Shown here: positions 61,148-64,000 of the stretch, piece by piece
How the letters are laid out: every line of letters begins with the position of its first letter
Position numbering within the stretch: position 1 is the stretch's first letter
Assembly (NCBI RefSeq): GCF_022760995.1
Contig: NZ_JAKWJO010000010.1
Location: 79,839 to 143,838 of the forward strand
Reading direction: 5' to 3'
DNA: 64,000 nt
Origin: Dyella sedimenti
Lineage (GTDB): Bacteria; Pseudomonadota; Gammaproteobacteria; Xanthomonadales; Rhodanobacteraceae
Made by a program: the position numbers and the translations under genes
The notes under the pieces: generated by a model
What the model saw: the letters and a program-made list of their open reading frames with translations, nothing else
Database searches by the model: none
What the model was told of the DNA's origin: nothing

Positions 61148-61257
61148 ACACTTGTCTCCCGAAAAACTGCTAGGGCTGCACGGCTCGCGCTGGCCAGCAC
61201 GTCCGCAACTGGCAGAAACTGCCGGATTATCTCTGCGCCACCCTACCCGGTCAAACC

Positions 61258-61893
61258 ATGTCCAATCCGCTGCAGGGCGCCCAATTCGTCTTGGCCGCCC
61301 ACCGAATTTCACAGCTTCCGCCCGATCATGGCGCGGAAGTGGCCTTCGCCGGACGCTCCAACGCGGGCAAGTCCAGCGCGCTCAATGCGTTGACAGGCCA
61401 TCGCGGCCTGGCGCGCACCTCCAAGACGCCGGGCCGCACCCAGCAGATGGTGGTGTTTTCGCTGCCGCCGCAGGGGCGGGGCGAGGACCATTCGCCGCAG
61501 CCCACGCGGCTGGTGGACCTGCCGGGCTATGGCTACGCGAAGGTGCCGCCGGAGCTGCGCGAACACTGGAAGCAGGAGATCGATGCCTACCTGCACCATC
61601 GCCGCAGCCTGCGCGGCATCGTGCTGATCGCGGATATTCGCCATCCGCTCAAGGACTTCGACCGCATGATGCTGGCGTTCTGCTTCGCCACGGCCCTGCC
61701 TTGCCACGTGCTGCTGACCAAGGCGGACAAATTGTCGCGCAACCAATCGACGCAGGCGCTGGCGGCCCTGCGCAAGGAACTGGCGGCGGGCGGCACGCAG
61801 GCAACGGCGCAGGTGTTCTCCTCGCAGACGCCGACCGGCGTGGAGGAAGCGCGCGAGGCGGTGATGACCCTGCTCAGGACCCCGCGTGAATGA
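61258..61893 (+). CDS. engB: Ribosome biogenesis GTPase EngB (YsxC/YihA)
   Basis: This 211-residue GTPase has G1 AGRSNAGKSSALN, the conserved SKTPGRTQ (G2), DLPGYGYAKV (G3), TKADKLSR (G4) and a C-terminal FSSQT (G5). EngB is needed for 50S ribosomal subunit assembly. It is divergent from the cytochrome c4 gene. Confidence 0.95.
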   Translation: MSNPLQGAQFVLAAHRISQLPPDHGAEVAFAGRSNAGKSSALNALTGHRGLARTSKTPGRTQQMVVFSLPPQGRGEDHSPQPTRLVDLPGYGYAKVPPELREHWKQEIDAYLHHRRSLRGIVLIADIRHPLKDFDRMMLAFCFATALPCHVLLTKADKLSRNQSTQALAALRKELAAGGTQATAQVFSSQTPTGVEEAREAVMTLLRTPRE

Positions 61894-61950
61894 TCCGCGG
61901 GACTGGGAAGCATGGCGCCCGGTTTTCGCGCCCCGCTACCCATTCCGGCC

Positions 61951-62442
61951 CTATGACCCCGCGCTCTCCATGAAGATCGCGCACAACGCCTCCATGCCTG
62001 CGCGGTCATCCTCGTCGAAGCGCGCGATCGAGGGGCTGTCCACGTCCCACACGCCGAACAGGCGGCCGTCGGCACGCACCAGCGGCACCACGATCTCCGA
62101 TTGCGAGGCGGCGTCGCAAGCGATGTGGCCGTCGAAGGCATTGACGTCGCGCACCACCTGGGTCTGGCGCGTCTGCGCCGCAGTGCCGCAGACGCCGCGG
62201 CCGAGCGCGATGCGGATGCAGGCCGGCTTGCCCTGGAACGGACCCACTACCAGCTCGGTGCCGTCGTAGAGGTAGAAGCCGCTCCAGTTCAGGTCCGGCA
62301 GGCTATGGAAAACGAGCGCCGCGAAGTTGGCGGCATTGGCGATGACGTCCGTCTCGCCCGCCAGCAGGCCGCGCGCCTGGCTGCACAGGTCCTCGTAGTG
62401 CTCGCGCTTGCTGGCGTAGGTCTGCGTGGTTGCTTCGAACAT
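61951..62442 (-). CDS. msrC: Free methionine-(R)-sulfoxide reductase (GAF domain)
   Basis: This 163-residue GAF-domain protein has cysteines at 75, 85 and 109, the same spacing (10 and 24) as the three catalytic cysteines of E. coli fRMsr (84, 94, 118), in the same context (PACIRI, GRGVCGTAA, HIACDAASQSEIVVP). It reduces free methionine-R-sulfoxide in the cytoplasm. It is convergent with engB and divergent from bioD. Confidence 0.93.
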   Translation of the reverse strand: MFEATTQTYASKREHYEDLCSQARGLLAGETDVIANAANFAALVFHSLPDLNWSGFYLYDGTELVVGPFQGKPACIRIALGRGVCGTAAQTRQTQVVRDVNAFDGHIACDAASQSEIVVPLVRADGRLFGVWDVDSPSIARFDEDDRAGMEALCAIFMESAGS

Positions 62443-62513
62443 GGTGGGAGCCCCGGCGGCAAAGGCCGTATTATGCGCCGATGCGCGGCGCGGAGACCCC
62501 TGGAGACCACGGC

Positions 62514-63185
62514 ATGTCGACGTTCTTCATCGCGGGCACCGATACCGGCGTTGGCAAGACCCATGCGACCTGCGCGCTGCTGCATGCCTGGCGCGCCCGC
62601 GGGTTGCACGCCTGCGGCATGAAGCCGGTGGCCAGCGGCAGCGCCGAGACGGCCGAGGGGCTGCGCAACGAGGACGCGCTGGCGCTGCAGGCGGCCAGCA
62701 GCGCGCCGATGCCGTACGAGTGGATCAATCCGGTGGCGCTGCGCGAGCCGCTTTCGCCGCACCTGGCCGCCGCCCGCGAGGGCGTGGAGATCGGGCTGGC
62801 GCCCTTGCTCGACGCCTTCCAGCGCCTGCGCGACATGCACGATGCGGTGCTGGTGGAAGGCGTGGGCGGCTGGATGGTGCCGCTCTCGCGCGGCTTGCTG
62901 GCCTCGGACATCGCGCGGCAATGGCAACTGCCGGTGATCCTGGTGGTGGGGCTGCGGCTGGGTTGCCTCAGCCATGCCTTGCTGACCGCGCGCGCGATCG
63001 CCACCGATGGCTGCCGGCTGGTGGGCTGGATCGGCAACCGCATCGACCCGGACATGGCGGCCGTGGAGGAAAACCTGGCCACCCTGCGCCAATGGCTGCC
63101 GGCGCCCTGCCTCGGCGTGCTGCCGCATGGCGGCTCGCCACGGGAGGTGTCGTCGCTGCTGGACATCGCCCCGTTGTTGGCGTGA
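62514..63185 (+). CDS. bioD: Dethiobiotin synthetase
   Basis: This 223-residue enzyme closes the ureido ring of dethiobiotin with ATP and CO2. The P-loop GTDTGVGKTHATCAL is at residues 8-22, followed by GMKPVASG and EGVGGWMVPLS. No other biotin gene is in the window. The ATG at 62514 gives the family start MSTFFIAGTD. Confidence 0.94.
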   Translation: MSTFFIAGTDTGVGKTHATCALLHAWRARGLHACGMKPVASGSAETAEGLRNEDALALQAASSAPMPYEWINPVALREPLSPHLAAAREGVEIGLAPLLDAFQRLRDMHDAVLVEGVGGWMVPLSRGLLASDIARQWQLPVILVVGLRLGCLSHALLTARAIATDGCRLVGWIGNRIDPDMAAVEENLATLRQWLPAPCLGVLPHGGSPREVSSLLDIAPLLA

Positions 63186-63281
63186 GTTTCACGTCGCACC
63201 GCACCCATTGGCGGTGCCGATGGCCCATGGTCGGCGAGACCGGTCCGGGCCTGTCCATCGACGACGCAGGAGGCCGCCGCC

Positions 63282-63632
63282 ATGCCCATTCGCAGTCATT
63301 ACTACCTTTCCATCGACGACCTCGCACGGGCCCGCGGCCCGGTGCCCGCGCTGAGCTACGATGGCGCCGGCCCGGACGACCTGGCCGCGGCGGTGCAGGC
63401 GGCCTTGCGCACGCCCGTGCTGTTCGAGCGCTGGCGGGCCATGCAGGACGAACCGGACGAGGTCGATCCCGCGCTGGCGGCGACCGACCCGTCGGCCACC
63501 GTGAGTGCCCACGTCCACGACCTGCGCATCGACGTGGACCTGGTCACCAGCCTGCCGATGAGCATCGTGCGGCACCGCCTGAACCTGCTGATCGGGCCGA
63601 GCTGGCAGCTGCGCGACATGCGCCGGGCCTAG
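63282..63632 (+). CDS. Hypothetical protein
   Basis: This 116-residue protein starts MPIRSHYYLSIDDLARARG and is soluble, with an acidic middle (EPDEVDPALAATDPSATVSA). No domain is recognised. AGGAGG precedes the ATG at good spacing, so it is probably translated. Confidence 0.65.
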   Translation: MPIRSHYYLSIDDLARARGPVPALSYDGAGPDDLAAAVQAALRTPVLFERWRAMQDEPDEVDPALAATDPSATVSAHVHDLRIDVDLVTSLPMSIVRHRLNLLIGPSWQLRDMRRA

Positions 63633-63652
63633 CCCCCGCCACTATGTTTGTC

Positions 63653-63814
63653 TGTGGGAGCGCACCCTGTGCGCGACGGACACGGCGTGGGAATCGGGGA
63701 CGGGTGGCGGGGGCGCCAAGTCCGGCCACCTAGGCCAGCCTGCATATTGCGACGGAGGCGTGGGCTTGCGCCCCCACCCCTTCTCGCCCGTCGCGCACAG
63801 GGTGCGCTCCCACA
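63653..63814. repeat. Paired inverted repeat (REPIN-like), 25-bp arms
   Basis: The 25-bp arm TGTGGGAGCGCACCCTGTGC...GAC (63653-63677) recurs inverted at 63790-63814 with a perfect match, separated by 112 bases. Single and paired copies of such GTGGGAGCGC elements are common REP sequences in pseudomonads and xanthomonads and may be moved by RAYT transposases. No RAYT gene is in the window. Confidence 0.75.
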
Positions 63815-63904
63815 AAAAGCGGGTGCCAGTGCTTCCGGCCCTTGGCACCTGTATCCGGGTGTGGTTAGGCTCGGGGTTTGTACTGCCCACATGGGGAACC
63901 CAAG

Positions 63905-64000
63905 ATGCTCCGCCTCCGCACGATCGTGATTGCCACTTCCATCGCGCTCGCCGCCTGCTCGCAGCAGTCGAACGAGCAGGCCCCGCCGCAGCCCGCCCCG
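63905..64000 (+). CDS. Lipoprotein, N-terminal fragment
   Basis: The last 96 bases encode MLRLRTIVIATSIALAACSQ and continue off the window edge. The LAAC lipobox marks a lipoprotein with lipidated Cys18; the following residues are Gln/Pro-rich. Function cannot be told. Confidence 0.7.
   Translation, partial: MLRLRTIVIATSIALAACSQQSNEQAPPQPAP

Overview
The window is GC-rich chromosomal DNA from a gammaproteobacterium, most probably of the order Xanthomonadales/Lysobacterales, family Rhodanobacteraceae (Dyella, Luteibacter, Frateuria or Rhodanobacter-like). This is inferred from gene content, not from a database match: a B12-dependent ribonucleotide reductase split into NrdJa and NrdJb, two DsbA-type lipoproteins in tandem beside a cytochrome c4, large TonB-dependent receptors, and intergenic double-hairpin repeats like those common in xanthomonads. 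I saw no rRNA, tRNA, CRISPR array or insertion sequence.

Layout. 1-9.5 kb: core genes, namely heme A/heme O synthesis (ctaA end, ctaB), a HAD phosphatase, a PstS-like binding protein with a LysM tail, an HtrA protease, and the split class II ribonucleotide reductase with a histone H1-like gene between its halves and a NrdR-like box upstream. 9.5-17.6 kb: accessory region. A ParA-like ATPase is tightly coupled to a class III cyclase-like protein. Facing it is a minus-strand peptide-export operon running HlyD -> C39-peptidase ABC exporter -> 60-residue double-glycine precursor with a glycine-zipper core -> small membrane protein -> two DUF3267-type zinc proteases -> CPBP protease. This looks like a class II microcin/bacteriocin system with an unusual set of three membrane proteases and is the most interesting part of the window. 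Its distal half is visibly AT-richer than the surroundings.

17.8-28 kb: bacteriohemerythrin, M14 peptidase, Mrr-like membrane nuclease, a signalling group (MCP, Cache-HAMP sensor, DUF4388-like protein), a quinone oxidoreductase-like MDR protein, a UPF0060 membrane protein and an IclR regulator. 28.4-38 kb: a sugar/sugar-acid catabolic cluster: MFS permease, enolase-superfamily dehydratase, DHDPS-family lyase, TonB receptor, SDR dehydrogenase, 2-keto-3-deoxygalactonate kinase, and one protein fusing the 6-phosphate aldolase to an SMP-30 lactonase. Together these would supply every step of a De Ley-Doudoroff-type galactose/galactonate route.

38-64 kb: mostly housekeeping: two MarC-family proteins, AraC and LysR regulators, rubredoxin, alpha/beta hydrolase, pteridine reductase-like SDR, EcsC protein, a second TonB receptor, MidA-type methyltransferase, LTA synthase-like sulfatase, CCA-adding enzyme, NDUFA9-like protein, lytic transglycosylase, GH17 protein, EEP-family phosphatase/nuclease, two DsbA proteins, cytochrome c4, EngB, free methionine-R-sulfoxide reductase and BioD. 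A 25-bp inverted repeat pair lies near the right end.
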